From: Thiomicrorhabdus cannonii
Lineage (GTDB): Bacteria > Pseudomonadota > Gammaproteobacteria > Thiomicrospirales > Thiomicrospiraceae
NCBI RefSeq assembly: GCF_013391695.1
Contig: NZ_JACBGH010000001.1
Coordinates: 372,001 to 436,000, forward strand
Direction of reading: 5' to 3'
DNA length: 64,000 nt
This document shows, piece by piece, positions 48,707 through 58,232 of this stretch (within the stretch, counting starts at the first letter, position 1; every line of letters begins with the position of its first letter). The position numbers and the translations under genes were made by a program. The notes under the pieces were generated by a model. It was given only the letters and a program-made list of their open reading frames with translations. It was not told the origin of the DNA and did no database searches.

Positions 48707-48741
48707 TTAAGGAACCTCTGATTAAATAAGAGCTTCCTTAA
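48707..48741. repeat. Long hairpin upstream of exbB
   Basis: TTAAGGAA pairs with TTCCTTAA; after one mismatch, CTCT pairs with AGAG, leaving a 9-nt loop. No U run follows. Could be a metal or iron operator, or a structural relic. Confidence 0.4.
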
Positions 48742-48820
48742 CACTCTTTAAAGGCTTTAAGGTTGCATTGCCCCGCCGCATTTGGCAGACTAAGCCGATT
48801 TAAACAACACAGATCTAGCC

Positions 48821-48838
48821 ACCCGGCCTGTTCACTTC
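48821..48838 (-). repeat. Dispersed word, 12-bp core copy
   Basis: AACAGGCCGGGT core exact on the reverse strand; just upstream of exbB. Confidence 0.5.
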
Positions 48839-48852
48839 TAAATAATGGCGCT

Positions 48853-49284
48853 ATGGAATTCTTAAAACTCTACCTCGACCCCTTTATTTTCGGGACCCTC
48901 GGTCTAATGGGCTTTATTGCCTTATGGATCACCCTTGAAAGAACCTTCTATTACCAGAAACTCAACCTCAACGACTTCAATCAGGGTGAACTCCTGCAAA
49001 TCGCCATCACCAAAAACCTGACCACCCTCTCCACCATCGGCGCCAATGCGCCTTATGTCGGATTGCTGGGAACGGTGCTTGGCATCCTCATCACCTTTTT
49101 CGACCTTGGACAAGAACAAAGCATCGACACCGGCGCGATTATGACCGGTCTGGCACTGGCGCTCAAAGCCACCGCGGCCGGCATCGCCATCGCCATTCCC
49201 AGCATCATGAGTTACAACGGCCTGATGCGCCGTGTCGATGTGCTGCAAGCGCAATTCACCGCCCAGCAAGCGCCTAAGCCATGA
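48853..49284 (+). CDS. exbB: TonB-system energizer ExbB, short form
   Basis: 143 residues from the ATG at 48853. Three membrane segments (about 11-29, 65-85, 98-120) with the MotA/TolQ/ExbB core APYVGLLGTVLGILITF and ALKATAAGIAIAIPSIMSYN. The cytoplasmic loop after the first segment is very short, unlike the ~240-residue ExbB of E. coli, and like the ~150-residue ExbB of Helicobacter and Campylobacter. It conducts protons with ExbD to energise TonB. Overlaps exbD by ATGA. Confidence 0.88.
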   Translation: MEFLKLYLDPFIFGTLGLMGFIALWITLERTFYYQKLNLNDFNQGELLQIAITKNLTTLSTIGANAPYVGLLGTVLGILITFFDLGQEQSIDTGAIMTGLALALKATAAGIAIAIPSIMSYNGLMRRVDVLQAQFTAQQAPKP

Positions 49285-49670
49285 AACGCTTCGATTCCAT
49301 CAACGTCATCCCCCTTATCGACGTTATGCTGGTGCTGCTGGCCATCGTCCTGACCACCGCGAGCTTTATCGTCAAAGACAGTCTGAACATCGAACTGCCG
49401 GAAACGCAAAGCACCCAGGCCTATAAACCGCCGCAGGAGCAGAAGCCGTTTAAACTCCATATTGACCACAGCAACCAACTGTTTGTAAACGAAACGCCCC
49501 GCAACCTGCTCGAACTGGACGGCATTTTCAGCCAACTGGATTCGCAGCAAGCCATTACCCTGGAAGTGGACAAACACGCTAATTTCGGCACTTTCGTTGA
49601 ACTGGTCGACACCCTTAAACGGCATAAACTACACAACCTGACGATTCTGACCCAAGCCAAAGCGTCATGA
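49281..49670 (+). CDS. exbD: Biopolymer transport protein ExbD
   Basis: 129 residues: one N-terminal membrane helix with the essential Asp in [17 protein letters not shown], then a periplasmic ExbD/TolR domain ending AKAS. Overlaps exbB and tonB by 4 nt each (ATGA), a tightly coupled three-gene operon. It forms the proton channel with ExbB. Confidence 0.93.
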   Translation: MKRFDSINVIPLIDVMLVLLAIVLTTASFIVKDSLNIELPETQSTQAYKPPQEQKPFKLHIDHSNQLFVNETPRNLLELDGIFSQLDSQQAITLEVDKHANFGTFVELVDTLKRHKLHNLTILTQAKAS

Positions 49671-50410
49671 AATCCTGCTCCACCAAAGCACTGCTGCTCT
49701 CTATCGTCATTTACGGCCTGTTGCTGACCGTGGGGGTTTGGCTGTTTAACCGCCCGATTGAAGAGATCAAACCATTGCAAACCGTGCCGATTAGCTTGGC
49801 CATGTTTCAAACACCGAGCGCGGAACCTAAGCCCGAACCTAAGCCCGAACCTAAGCCCGAACCTAAGCCCGAACCTAAGCCCGAACCTAAGCCCGAACCT
49901 AAGCCCGAACCTAAACCCGAGCCTAAACCCGAGCCTAAACCCGAGCCTAAACCCGAGCCTAAACCCGAGCCTAAACCCGAGCCTAAACCCGAGCCTAAAC
50001 CCGAGCCTAAACCCGAGCCTAAACCCGAGCCTAAACCCGAGCCTCAAATCACCGCTACCAAAACAGAGGCGGCCCCCATTGCCCAATTCAGTGCGCAACA
50101 GACCGCCAATGACGAGCAGCAATATCTGTCAGAGCTGCGCAATACCATTATGCAACACGCGGCGCACAGCTATCCCCGTCAGGCCAAACGCCGTCACTGG
50201 GAGGGGATTGCGACTCTCCAATTCACACTTCTGCCCGACGGCAGAATAACCGGTCTTGCGCTACTCGACTCCTCGGGCAAAAGCCTGCTCGATGAAGCCG
50301 CTTTGGACATTATCCGGGAGCGCATGGCCAATCGTTTCCGGCCTTTTCCCGACTCCGTTTCGCGCCGTCAGTGGTCGATTCAAGTTCCCGTAAGCTTCCG
50401 TTTGCAATAA
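49667..50410 (+). CDS. tonB: TonB energy-transducing protein with long KPEP repeat
   Basis: 247 residues: N-terminal anchor (about 10-28), a periplasm-spanning Pro/Lys/Glu stretch (about 54-126), and a C-terminal TonB domain with [24 protein letters not shown] and [15 protein letters not shown]. It passes proton-motive energy to outer-membrane receptors for iron chelates or vitamins. The spanning region is 18 uniform PKPE units, coded by a 12-bp tandem repeat. No receptor gene is adjacent. Confidence 0.92.
   Translation: MKSCSTKALLLSIVIYGLLLTVGVWLFNRPIEEIKPLQTVPISLAMFQTPSAEPKPEPKPEPKPEPKPEPKPEPKPEPKPEPKPEPKPEPKPEPKPEPKPEPKPEPKPEPKPEPKPEPKPEPKPEPQITATKTEAAPIAQFSAQQTANDEQQYLSELRNTIMQHAAHSYPRQAKRRHWEGIATLQFTLLPDGRITGLALLDSSGKSLLDEAALDIIRERMANRFRPFPDSVSRRQWSIQVPVSFRLQ
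49826..50041 (+). repeat. 12-bp tandem repeat (18 units) in tonB
   Basis: Seven units of CCTAAGCCCGAA are followed by eleven of CCTAAACCCGAG, all in frame and encoding PKPE. The two homogeneous blocks point to two recent expansions by slippage or unequal exchange. Confidence 0.95.
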
Positions 50411-50501
50411 AACACTTCCTCAACTCGCAACGCCGACTATTTAGCTCTTAACGCAAAAATGTTAAGATGTGCGCCTTTAATGAATAACCGAGGAATTGAG
50501 T

Positions 50502-50939
50502 GTGGAATTCATCCCACCCAAACAAACTATCGAAGAAGTGCAGGCCGACTTAATCAAGCGCTTTACCCATTTCGCCAACCCGAAAGACCGCTATAAGTAC
50601 CTGATTGATATGGGCAAACAACTGCAGCAGATGGATAGTGACTTTGCCACCGAAGAAAACCGTATTCACGGCTGTCAGTCACAGGTTTGGATTCATATTG
50701 AAGAGCACGACGGGCGTTTGTATATGCAGGCCAAAAGCGATGCCGCCATCGTGTCCGGGCTGATCGCCCTGCTGTTACGTGTTTATAACGGCCGCACACC
50801 ACAGGAAGTGGCCACGGCGCCATTGGAGTTTCTGGGAAAAATCGGCCTTTTACAGCAACTCAGCCCAAACCGCTCAACCGGTTTATACCACATGATTAAA
50901 CGCATTCAGGCCGAAGGCCAGAAACGTTTAACTGCCTAA
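50502..50939 (+). CDS. sufE: Cysteine desulfuration protein SufE family
   Basis: 145 residues from a GTG at 50502 with AGGA 7 nt upstream (the TTG 6 nt earlier is too close to it). The persulfide-accepting C58 is in ENRIHGCQSQVW, and the family blocks KDRYKYLIDMGKQL and SGLIALLLRVYNGRTPQEV are present. It takes sulfur from a SufS/CsdA desulfurase for Fe-S assembly. No suf genes are adjacent, so it could equally be a CsdE-like protein. Confidence 0.88.
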   Translation: MEFIPPKQTIEEVQADLIKRFTHFANPKDRYKYLIDMGKQLQQMDSDFATEENRIHGCQSQVWIHIEEHDGRLYMQAKSDAAIVSGLIALLLRVYNGRTPQEVATAPLEFLGKIGLLQQLSPNRSTGLYHMIKRIQAEGQKRLTA

Positions 50940-50977
50940 CAACTGCGGCACCCTCCCTGTGTGGATGCCGACAACCT

Positions 50978-51475
50978 TTAGCCGGCCACGGCGACCAACC
51001 CTCTTTTTCTTGCCAGAATATCGGCGCGACTGGGCAGCTTCGCCAGACTGTCCGCATCGGCTTTAACGCGCTTGATAACATTGGTTCGATTATCCAACAG
51101 CAGCGCTTCGTCTTCATGCTCGACCAACAAGAGAATATGCTCGTTGTGAATCAGATAATGCATGGATTCGGGCGCAATCCCCGCCTTAAGCAGGAAATAC
51201 TCCTTGAGCATGACAAACTCTTCGCAATCGCCCGCGGCCAATTGCCAGCTCTGCTCCGGCCCGACCCATTTTTCCGACAGGCCGAAAAGCTGCTGGTCTT
51301 CCACATAAGTCAGGTGAGCGTTCACCTTAAGATTAATGGCCGACACCTTCAGAAAGAATGGATTCCCCCCTACCACTTTGGCCATTTTGCTGGCCGCTTC
51401 ATCCAGTGAACCCGCATAGGCCTTGGAAAAAACCGGCAAGGCCACCACCAAAAAAAGGACAATTCCGCGCATCAT
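50978..51475 (-). CDS. Exported transglutaminase-like cysteine protease (BTLCP family)
   Basis: 165 residues with a Sec signal (about 1-21). The papain-like triad is visible: C84 in AAGDCEEFVMLKEYFL, H113 in NEHILLLVEH and D128 in LLLDNRTN. This is the pattern of the bacterial transglutaminase-like cysteine protease family, which includes LapG, the c-di-GMP-controlled protease that releases surface adhesins. No LapD or adhesin gene is adjacent, so its substrate is open. Convergent with sufE. Confidence 0.75.
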   Translation of the reverse strand: MMRGIVLFLVVALPVFSKAYAGSLDEAASKMAKVVGGNPFFLKVSAINLKVNAHLTYVEDQQLFGLSEKWVGPEQSWQLAAGDCEEFVMLKEYFLLKAGIAPESMHYLIHNEHILLLVEHEDEALLLDNRTNVIKRVKADADSLAKLPSRADILARKRGLVAVAG

Positions 51476-51555
51476 TCTGCTCTTATCTCATTATTCGTTT
51501 AAACAGCACACGGTTAAGCAGGCAGAGTGCCAACCAGGCGTTTTATTCCCTATAA

Positions 51556-51586
51556 ACAAAAAACCCGCGCTTTTGGCGCGGGTTCG
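51556..51586 (-). terminator. Terminator after htpX
   Basis: ACCCGCGC/GCGCGGGT stem with a CAAAA-type loop, then TTTTTTG on the reverse strand. Confidence 0.85.
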
Positions 51587-51611
51587 ATCAACCAATCCCT
51601 ATTTAAAAGGA

Positions 51612-52511
51612 TTAGGCGACTTTCAATGCATTGCTAGGCGTCGCTTCCAGGCGTGCAATACGGTCTTCCAAATCCGGATGAGACTTGAACAAATCACCGA
51701 AAGAAGACTTCTTCGCAGAGATACCGAAGGCGGCCATCTGATCCGGCAATTCGCCCGGGTGCATGGTCTGCAAGCGGCGCAAGGCTGCAATCATGTTCTC
51801 TTTACCGGCCAGGTAAGCCCCACCGTTGTCGGCATGGAACTCGCGGTAACGCGAGAAAGCCATCGCCACCATGCTCGCCAGAATACCGAACAGAATCTGC
51901 GCCACCAGATCGGTAATAATAAACGCCCAGCTATGGCCTTCTTCTTCATTTTTCAGCACCACGCGGTCAACCACGTAAGCGACGATTTTGGCAAAGAAAA
52001 TCACAAAGGTGTTCAATACGCCTTGCAACAGTGCCATCGTTACCATGTCACCATTGGCGACGTGCGCCACTTCGTGACCCAATACCGCTTCCACTTCGTT
52101 CTGGCGCATAGAGCGCAACAAACCGGTCGATACCGCCACCAGCGAGTTGTTTTTGGTCATACCGGTCGCAAACGCATTCGGTTCCGGCGAATCGTAAATC
52201 GCCACTTCCGGTGTCTTGATACCGGCTTTTGCCGCCTGGCGGCTCACCGTTTCCAACAACCACTGTTCGTCCGCGTTACGTGGTTGCTCGATCACCTGCG
52301 CACCGGTGGTCATTTTCGCCATCCATTTTGACATCGCCAACGACACGAAAGAGCCGGCAAAACCGAAGATCAACGCAAACATGAACAGATTGCTCAAATT
52401 AAGGCTGGTGCCTTCCATGTAATTGCCCACACCCAGAAGGTTCATGGTAATCATCGCCACCGCAATGACCGCAATGTTTGTCAGTAAAAACAGACCAATA
52501 CGTTTAAACAT
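51612..52511 (-). CDS. htpX: Membrane protease HtpX
   Basis: 299-residue M48 zinc metalloprotease of inner-membrane quality control. Start ATG 52511 with AAGGAG upstream. Two N-terminal membrane segments (about 4-24, 36-56) precede the catalytic VLGHEVAHVANGD (HExxH), followed by two more segments and the third ligand Glu near SRYREFHADNGGAYLAG. The C-terminus ends LEATPSNALKVA. The promoter (52591-52619) fits sigma-70 and partly sigma-32, consistent with envelope or heat stress control. Confidence 0.95.
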   Translation of the reverse strand: MFKRIGLFLLTNIAVIAVAMITMNLLGVGNYMEGTSLNLSNLFMFALIFGFAGSFVSLAMSKWMAKMTTGAQVIEQPRNADEQWLLETVSRQAAKAGIKTPEVAIYDSPEPNAFATGMTKNNSLVAVSTGLLRSMRQNEVEAVLGHEVAHVANGDMVTMALLQGVLNTFVIFFAKIVAYVVDRVVLKNEEEGHSWAFIITDLVAQILFGILASMVAMAFSRYREFHADNGGAYLAGKENMIAALRRLQTMHPGELPDQMAAFGISAKKSSFGDLFKSHPDLEDRIARLEATPSNALKVA

Positions 52512-52590
52512 ATTTTTCTCCTTAGAAAAAATCGGTGTCGGCATAACCAGCAATCAGAGAGTTCTGCAGCCTGATTAAGCCCTTAACGCT

Positions 52591-52619
52591 ACTATAAGGA
52601 TTTTTTATATCCTTTCAAG
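52591..52619 (-). promoter_or_regulatory. Promoter of htpX
   Basis: Reverse strand TTGAAA (52618-52613), 16 bp, TATAGT (52596-52591). The extended CTTGAAA with CCTTAT 13 bp on also approaches the sigma-32 pattern. Confidence 0.6.
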
Positions 52620-52650
52620 AAAAGAAAAAATAATTTTTCACAAAACAGCC

Positions 52651-52690
52651 AAAAAAAAACTGAACAGGCCGGGTAGCCGGTTCAGTTTTC
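52651..52690 (-). terminator. Terminator of gatB built on a dispersed-word copy
   Basis: AAAACTGAAC pairs with GTTCAGTTTT over 10 bp, with GGC/GCC inside, and the reverse transcript runs into nine U. One arm and the loop hold AAACTGAACAGGCCGGGT (52657-52674), a 17/18 copy of the dispersed word. Confidence 0.82.
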
Positions 52691-52733
52691 AATTGCCCGT
52701 CGGGCGATTCTAAAACCCTCAAAATCAGGCGGT

Positions 52734-54167
52734 TCAACCGCCCAGCTTGGCTTTCAGAATCTGGTTGACCTGGCCGGGGTTGGCCTGACCGCCGGAGGCT
52801 TTCATAATCTGCCCGACAAAGTAACCCAGCATCTTCTCCTGACCGGCCTTGTACGCCTCGACTTGAGCAGGGTTGTTGGCCAACACCTCTTCCACCAGCG
52901 CTTCGATCGCGCCGCTATCGGTAATCTGCTTCAAGCCCTTGCTGGCAATGATGTCGTCTGCCGAACCTTCGCCGCTCCACATCGCATCAAACACCTGCTT
53001 GGCGAGCTTGCCGGAGATGGTATTGTCCTGGATACGGGCAATCATCCCCGCCAGATGCTGCGCAGAAATCGGCGATTGCGAAATCGACAGGCCGGCTCTG
53101 TTCAAGGCCCCGGACAGGTCACTCATAATCCAGTTGGCGCATACCTTGGCGTCCTTGCCGCCGGTGGCCGCCAATACGGCTTCAAAATACTCCGCCAGCT
53201 CGCGTGATCCGGTCAGCACACCGGCATCGTAGTCGCTCAAACCAAACTCGGCAACGTAACGCGCCCGTTTTGCGTCCGGCAATTCCGGCATCTGCGCACG
53301 CACCGCCTCGATATCCTCATCGGTAATCACCACCGGCAACAGGTCGGGACACGGGAAATAACGGTAGTCGTTGGCCTCTTCCTTAGAGCGCATGGAGCGC
53401 GTCACATCATTGTCGGCGTCATACAGGCGGGTTTCCTGCACGATCTTGCCGCCGCTTTCCAGCACTTCAATCTGACGGGCAATTTCAAACTCAATCGCCT
53501 TCTCGATAAAACGGAACGAGTTGATATTTTTCAACTCGGTGCGCGTGCCCAGCGGTGCGCCCGGACGGCGTACCGAGACGTTGGAATCGACACGGAAAGA
53601 GCCTTCCTGCATATTGCCGTCACAAATCCCCAGGTACTGCACCAACTCATGCATTTTGCGCGCATAGGCCACCGCTTCCTTGGCGGAACGCATATCCGGC
53701 TCGGAAACGATTTCCAGCAGCGGCGTGCCGGCACGGTTCAAATCGATGCCACTCATGCCCGGCAGAATACCATGCACCGACTTACCGGCATCTTCCTCCA
53801 GGTGAGCGCGTGTCACACCGATGATTTTCTTGACGCCGTCCACCTCGATTTCCAGCGTGCCTTTGCCGACAATCGGATATTGCAGCTGCGAGGTCTGATA
53901 GCCCTTCGGCAGATCAGGATAAAAATAATTCTTACGCTCAAAAACAGACTTCTTGCCGATCTCGGCATTCAACGCCAGCGCCAGACGGATCGACTTGCCG
54001 ATGACCGCCTCGTTCAACACCGGCAGCATGCCCGGCATCCCCAGATCAATCGAACAGGCCTGCGTGTTCGGCTGGGCGCCATACGCAATGGAGGAGCCCG
54101 AAAAAATCTTGGTATTGGTCGTCAACTGCGCGTGGATTTCCAATCCGATTACCACTTCCCAACTCAT
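52734..54167 (-). CDS. gatB: Asp-tRNA(Asn)/Glu-tRNA(Gln) amidotransferase subunit B
   Basis: 477 residues from the ATG at 54167 (AAGGAG 8 nt upstream; the GTG at 54176 overlaps that site). It binds the misacylated tRNA and activates it with ATP. Signature [18 protein letters not shown] at the N-terminus, [30 protein letters not shown]-like [21 protein letters not shown], and the C-terminal YqeY-like tail [17 protein letters not shown]. Third gene of gatCAB. It implies indirect synthesis of Gln-tRNA and/or Asn-tRNA. Confidence 0.96.
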   Translation of the reverse strand: MSWEVVIGLEIHAQLTTNTKIFSGSSIAYGAQPNTQACSIDLGMPGMLPVLNEAVIGKSIRLALALNAEIGKKSVFERKNYFYPDLPKGYQTSQLQYPIVGKGTLEIEVDGVKKIIGVTRAHLEEDAGKSVHGILPGMSGIDLNRAGTPLLEIVSEPDMRSAKEAVAYARKMHELVQYLGICDGNMQEGSFRVDSNVSVRRPGAPLGTRTELKNINSFRFIEKAIEFEIARQIEVLESGGKIVQETRLYDADNDVTRSMRSKEEANDYRYFPCPDLLPVVITDEDIEAVRAQMPELPDAKRARYVAEFGLSDYDAGVLTGSRELAEYFEAVLAATGGKDAKVCANWIMSDLSGALNRAGLSISQSPISAQHLAGMIARIQDNTISGKLAKQVFDAMWSGEGSADDIIASKGLKQITDSGAIEALVEEVLANNPAQVEAYKAGQEKMLGYFVGQIMKASGGQANPGQVNQILKAKLGG

Positions 54168-54185
54168 TGTGTTCACTCCTTCCTG

Positions 54186-55640
54186 TTACTGGTATTGCGC
54201 CGGCATCTGTTTATGCCAGTCGGTCGCCTGCTGATATTGATGGGCAATATTCAACAGCTTCGCTTCACTGAAATAAGGACCCACAATATGCAGCCCCACA
54301 GGACGGTTGTTCACAAAACCGGCCGGCACGGAAAGCCCCGGCAAACCGGCCAAATTGACGGGAATCGTGTAAAGATCGGCCAGATACATGCTGGTCGGGT
54401 CATCGGTTTTTTCACCGATATTGAATGCCGGCGTCGGCGCGACCGGCCCCATAATCACATCGCACTGTTCGAATGCGCGCGTGAAATCATCGCGCACCAT
54501 GCGGCGCAACTTCTGCGCCTTCAGATAATAGGCGTCATAGAAACCGGCCGACAGCGCATAGGCACCGACCATGATACGGCGCTTGACCTCGGCACCAAAA
54601 CCTTCGGCACGCGAGCGCGTGTAAAGGTCTTGCAGATCTTTCGGTTTCTCGCAACGATGGCCGAAACGCACCCCGTCAAAACGCGACAGGTTGGATGAGG
54701 CTTCCGCCGGTGCAAGAACATAGTAAGAAGGCACGGCCAAATCCTTGTTCGGCAGGCTGACTTCAACGATTTCAGCGCCCTGCTTCTGGATTTCGGCAAT
54801 CGCGTCTCTGACCACTTTCTCGACCTGTGGATCCAAGCCTTCACCAAAATATTCGGCCGGCACACCCACTTTCAAACCGTTGAGCGGCTGATTCAGCTCG
54901 GCGGCATAATCCGCACCATCGCGCTGTAAGCTGGTTGAATCACGCTCGTCAAAGCCGGCCATCGCATTGAGCAACCAGGCCGCCTCTTCCGCGGAACGCG
55001 TCATCGGGCCGGCCTGGTCAAAACTGGAGGCATAGGCCACAATACCAAAACGCGACACGGTGCCGTAGGTCGGCTTGATGCCGGTAATACCGCAGAAAGC
55101 CGCCGGTTGGCGGATTGACCCGCCCGTATCGGTGCCGGTCGCCATTGGCGCCAGACCGGCTGCAATCACCGCTGCCGCACCGCCCGACGACCCGCCGGGC
55201 ACGGCCTGATGATCCCACGGGTTTCTGGTCGGACCATAATAACTGCTCTCCGACGACGACCCCATCGCGAACTCGTCCATATTGGTCTTGCCCAAAATCG
55301 GCATACCGACCTTCTTCAGCTGCGTCACCACATGGGCGTCATAAGGGGCGATAAAGTTATCCAGCATTTTCGAGCTGCACGAGGTCTTGACGCCGTCGGT
55401 ACAGAAAATATCCTTGTGCGCCACCGGAATGCCGGTCAATAACTCAGCGGTTCCATTCTGTAGGCGTTCGTCCGCTTGCTTGGCCATCTCCATCGCCAAT
55501 TCCGGCGTAACCGTCACATACGCGTTCAACTCGCCGTCATATTTAGCAATGCGGTCAAGATAGTGCTGCGTCAATTGCACGCTGGTGATCTCACCGGCGT
55601 GGAGCTTTTCGCTCATCTGTTTAATCGTTAAATTATGCAT
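54186..55640 (-). CDS. gatA: Asp-tRNA(Asn)/Glu-tRNA(Gln) amidotransferase subunit A
   Basis: 484 residues from the ATG at 55640. The amidase-signature glutaminase supplies ammonia to GatB. Catalytic Lys in [10 protein letters not shown], and the Ser-cisSer pair in [30 protein letters not shown]-type block (split: [11 protein letters not shown] and [12 protein letters not shown]). Ends near the conserved [11 protein letters not shown]. 30 nt after gatC and 18 nt before gatB. Confidence 0.97.
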   Translation of the reverse strand: MHNLTIKQMSEKLHAGEITSVQLTQHYLDRIAKYDGELNAYVTVTPELAMEMAKQADERLQNGTAELLTGIPVAHKDIFCTDGVKTSCSSKMLDNFIAPYDAHVVTQLKKVGMPILGKTNMDEFAMGSSSESSYYGPTRNPWDHQAVPGGSSGGAAAVIAAGLAPMATGTDTGGSIRQPAAFCGITGIKPTYGTVSRFGIVAYASSFDQAGPMTRSAEEAAWLLNAMAGFDERDSTSLQRDGADYAAELNQPLNGLKVGVPAEYFGEGLDPQVEKVVRDAIAEIQKQGAEIVEVSLPNKDLAVPSYYVLAPAEASSNLSRFDGVRFGHRCEKPKDLQDLYTRSRAEGFGAEVKRRIMVGAYALSAGFYDAYYLKAQKLRRMVRDDFTRAFEQCDVIMGPVAPTPAFNIGEKTDDPTSMYLADLYTIPVNLAGLPGLSVPAGFVNNRPVGLHIVGPYFSEAKLLNIAHQYQQATDWHKQMPAQYQ

Positions 55641-55670
55641 CTTTTCTACTCTTTCCAAATCTCGCGCAAC

Positions 55671-55958
55671 TTACTCAATGACCTGCGGCACCAAATACAA
55701 CCCTTCCGACGTCGCCGGCGCGACACTTTGCAGCTTTTCATGCTGGTCGGTTTCGCTAATCACGTCGCGGCGCAAGCGCTGCACCTGATCCAAAGGATGC
55801 GCCATGGGCTCGACACCCTGCGTATCCGCCGCTTCCATCTGTGCAAACAGATCCAAAATATTCGACAACTTCGCGGCGACCTCGTCCACCTCGCCATCTT
55901 GTACCGCAATGGCCGCCAAACGCGAGATATACTCGACTTCGGTTTTTCCTAAAGACAC
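55671..55958 (-). CDS. gatC: Asp-tRNA(Asn)/Glu-tRNA(Gln) amidotransferase subunit C
   Basis: 95 residues from a GTG at 55958, with GAGGAG about 7 nt upstream. Stabilises the GatA-GatB complex. VSLGKTEVEYISRLAAIAV and LSNILDLFAQMEAADTQGVEPMAHPLD are family hallmarks. First gene of the operon, divergent from mreB. Confidence 0.93.
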   Translation of the reverse strand: MSLGKTEVEYISRLAAIAVQDGEVDEVAAKLSNILDLFAQMEAADTQGVEPMAHPLDQVQRLRRDVISETDQHEKLQSVAPATSEGLYLVPQVIE

Positions 55959-56281
55959 ACCTAACTCCTCATGCTTTTGCGTACGTGAATGCACCCGCAC
56001 GCAACCAGCCCAATTCAGACAAAAAACAATGCCGCGTAACATACCACATTTTGCGGTTACACTAAAGAGCCAAGCCGCCTGCCGGGCGCTTAAATAATGC
56101 TCCGCCATATGCGCCGGATTACAGGCAATTCCAGCTTCCTCTTGCTAGAAAAACCCATTAAAAACCCTTGAAAACACCCCTAATATTTTTTATCCGTCAA
56201 TCCATTTTTTTCTACTTCGATTCAACCAGTTGTTATAGAATAACCGGATTATTTTTGCCTACTCTTCGAGGACAAGACCGC
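55959..56281. other. Divergent intergenic region gatC / mreB
   Basis: 323 nt that must hold promoters for gatCAB (leftward) and the mreBCD cluster (rightward). The part from about 56140 is AT-rich and T-rich. No gene, repeat or confident promoter pair was seen. Confidence 0.5.
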
Positions 56282-57334
56282 ATGTTTCGCAAACTAATGG
56301 GACTTTTTTCCAACGACCTTTCCATCGACCTTGGAACCGCCAATACACTGATCTACGTGCGCGGCAAAGGCATGGTACTAAACGAACCTTCCGTCGTTTC
56401 TATCCGTAATAACCGCCGCGGCTCGGGCTCCAACAGCCGCTCAATCGTCGCCGTGGGTGAAAATGCCAAACTGATGCTCGGCAAGGAAAACCAGGATATT
56501 CAAACCATCCGCCCGCTGAAGGACGGCGTTATCGCCGATTTCGAAGTCACCGAAAAAATGTTGCAGGCCTTTATCCGCAAAGTGCATGAAGCCAAATTCT
56601 TCCAGCCAAGCCCACGCGTCCTCATCTGCGTGCCTTGCGGTTCTACGCAGGTGGAGCGTCGTGCGATTCGTGAGTCTGCAGCCGGTGCCGGCGCCCGTGA
56701 AGTTTATCTTATCGAAGAACCGATGGCGGCCGCCATTGGTGCCGGCATGCCGGTCAGCGAACCAACCGGTTCCATGGTTGTTGATATCGGCGGCGGCACC
56801 ACCGAGGTCGCCACACTGTCACTGAACGGCATTGTCTGGTCCGACTCCGTTAAAGTCGGCGGCGACCGTTTCGACGACGCCATTATCAAATACGTACGCC
56901 GCAACTACGGCATGGTGATTGGCGAGAGTACCGCAGAAAAGATCAAGAAAACCATCGGTACTGCTTATCACATGGTTGAGCCCGATACGATGGAAGTACA
57001 CGGCAGCAATATCGCCGAAGCGGTACCGCGCCGCTTTACATTGAACAGCAACGAAGTGTTGGAAGCCCTGCAAGAGCCGCTTTCGGCGATTGTCAGTGCG
57101 GTGCGTACCGCATTGGAAAACACCCCGCCTGAACTGGGTGCCGACATTGCCGAGCACGGCATTGTGCTGACCGGCGGTGGCGCATTGCTTCGCAACCTGA
57201 ATACATTGCTGTCCGAAGAAACCGGCATTCCGGTGATTATTGCCGATGACCCGCTGACCTGCGTGGCTCGCGGAGGCGGACGTGCACTTGAATTGATGGA
57301 CGAAAAAGGTTTGGACGTTTTCTCGTTTGAATAA
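56282..57334 (+). CDS. mreB: Rod shape-determining protein MreB
   Basis: 350-residue bacterial actin directing lateral wall synthesis. Start ATG 56282 has AGGA 9 nt upstream. It begins [23 protein letters not shown] with an amphipathic N-terminal membrane-binding helix, then phosphate-1 [24 protein letters not shown] (phosphate 2) and [12 protein letters not shown] (adenosine motif). First gene of a rightward run to dat. Confidence 0.97.
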   Translation: MFRKLMGLFSNDLSIDLGTANTLIYVRGKGMVLNEPSVVSIRNNRRGSGSNSRSIVAVGENAKLMLGKENQDIQTIRPLKDGVIADFEVTEKMLQAFIRKVHEAKFFQPSPRVLICVPCGSTQVERRAIRESAAGAGAREVYLIEEPMAAAIGAGMPVSEPTGSMVVDIGGGTTEVATLSLNGIVWSDSVKVGGDRFDDAIIKYVRRNYGMVIGESTAEKIKKTIGTAYHMVEPDTMEVHGSNIAEAVPRRFTLNSNEVLEALQEPLSAIVSAVRTALENTPPELGADIAEHGIVLTGGGALLRNLNTLLSEETGIPVIIADDPLTCVARGGGRALELMDEKGLDVFSFE

Positions 57335-57434
57335 TTTGTCCTACCCGTCTGGCGGCGCACACCAAACGCCGCCAGGCTTATAATTCAGGAGCAAAACCAT
57401 CAATCCCAACGTTTCCAGCCCGCAACAAGAGGGG

Positions 57435-58232
57435 ATGCAATTTGTCGTTGCATTTATCTTCGCGATTGCCTTGATGGCGGCCGATCACTACGGCCACCTG
57501 CTGGGCAGTGTGCGCAGCGCGCTGCTGACGACACTAAATCCCATCGAACATCTCGCGCAAATACCGTCGCAACTCTACGAAACCGTCACTCAGGACTTCA
57601 CCTCCATTGACGAACTGCGCCAGGAAAATCAAAAACTCAAAACCGAGTTATTGCTGATCAAAGCCAAAATGCAGCAACACGCCAATATGGAACTCGAAAT
57701 TGAGCGTTTGCAGGCATTACTGGGCACAACGGGGAAGATACGCAATCAAAATGTGCAGATTGCCACCATCACCTTTTTCAGCAGCAACCCCCTTTCACAA
57801 TTCCTTTCACTCAACAAAGGCCAGCTCGACAACATCCGGCCGCATCAGGTCGTGATTGATGACCAGGGCATTATGGGACAGATCATCGACACCACACCGA
57901 CCTCCTCACGGGTGCTGCTGATCAGCGACCCCGATCATCAACTGCCGGTGCGCATCCAGCGTACCGGCCAGCGCGGCATTCTGACAGGCACCGGACACGA
58001 CCAGCTGACATTGCGCTTTATTCCCAAAAACAGCTCGCTGCAGATCGGGGATATCATCGAAAGCTCAGGCATGGGAGGGATTTTCCCGGAAGGCTATCCT
58101 GCCGCCAAAATCACCCAGATCAACGAACTGAAAGAAGAACCTTATCTTGAAGTGCTTGCCGAGCCTATCGCCAAGCTCCGCCAGGCCCACAAAGTGTTAA
58201 TCCTCTCCAGACAAGAGGTTGCAAATGACTGA
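57435..58232 (+). CDS. mreC: Rod shape-determining protein MreC
   Basis: 265 residues or more. One N-terminal membrane helix (QFVVAFIFAIALMAADHYG), a coiled coil (DELRQENQKLKTELLLIKAKMQQHANMELEIERLQALL), and the periplasmic beta domain with GQLDNIRPHQVVIDDQGIMGQI and LISDPDHQLPVRI. It bridges MreB and the wall synthases. The ATG at 57435 has purines directly against it and no properly spaced ribosome site. An in-frame ATC at 57399 has AGGAG exactly 7 nt upstream and would add 12 residues, so initiation at AUC is possible. Overlaps mreD by 8 nt. Confidence 0.92.
   Translation: MQFVVAFIFAIALMAADHYGHLLGSVRSALLTTLNPIEHLAQIPSQLYETVTQDFTSIDELRQENQKLKTELLLIKAKMQQHANMELEIERLQALLGTTGKIRNQNVQIATITFFSSNPLSQFLSLNKGQLDNIRPHQVVIDDQGIMGQIIDTTPTSSRVLLISDPDHQLPVRIQRTGQRGILTGTGHDQLTLRFIPKNSSLQIGDIIESSGMGGIFPEGYPAAKITQINELKEEPYLEVLAEPIAKLRQAHKVLILSRQEVAND

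Noticed and set aside
49826-50041. Regular repeat array that might be a CRISPR
   Set aside because: Units are 12 bp, contiguous, without spacers, and encode PKPE in frame in tonB.
51556-51586. Possible tRNA T-arm (GGTTCGA)
   Set aside because: The bases are the arm and flank of a GC-rich terminator hairpin; no cloverleaf can be drawn around it. No other tRNA gene was seen in the window.
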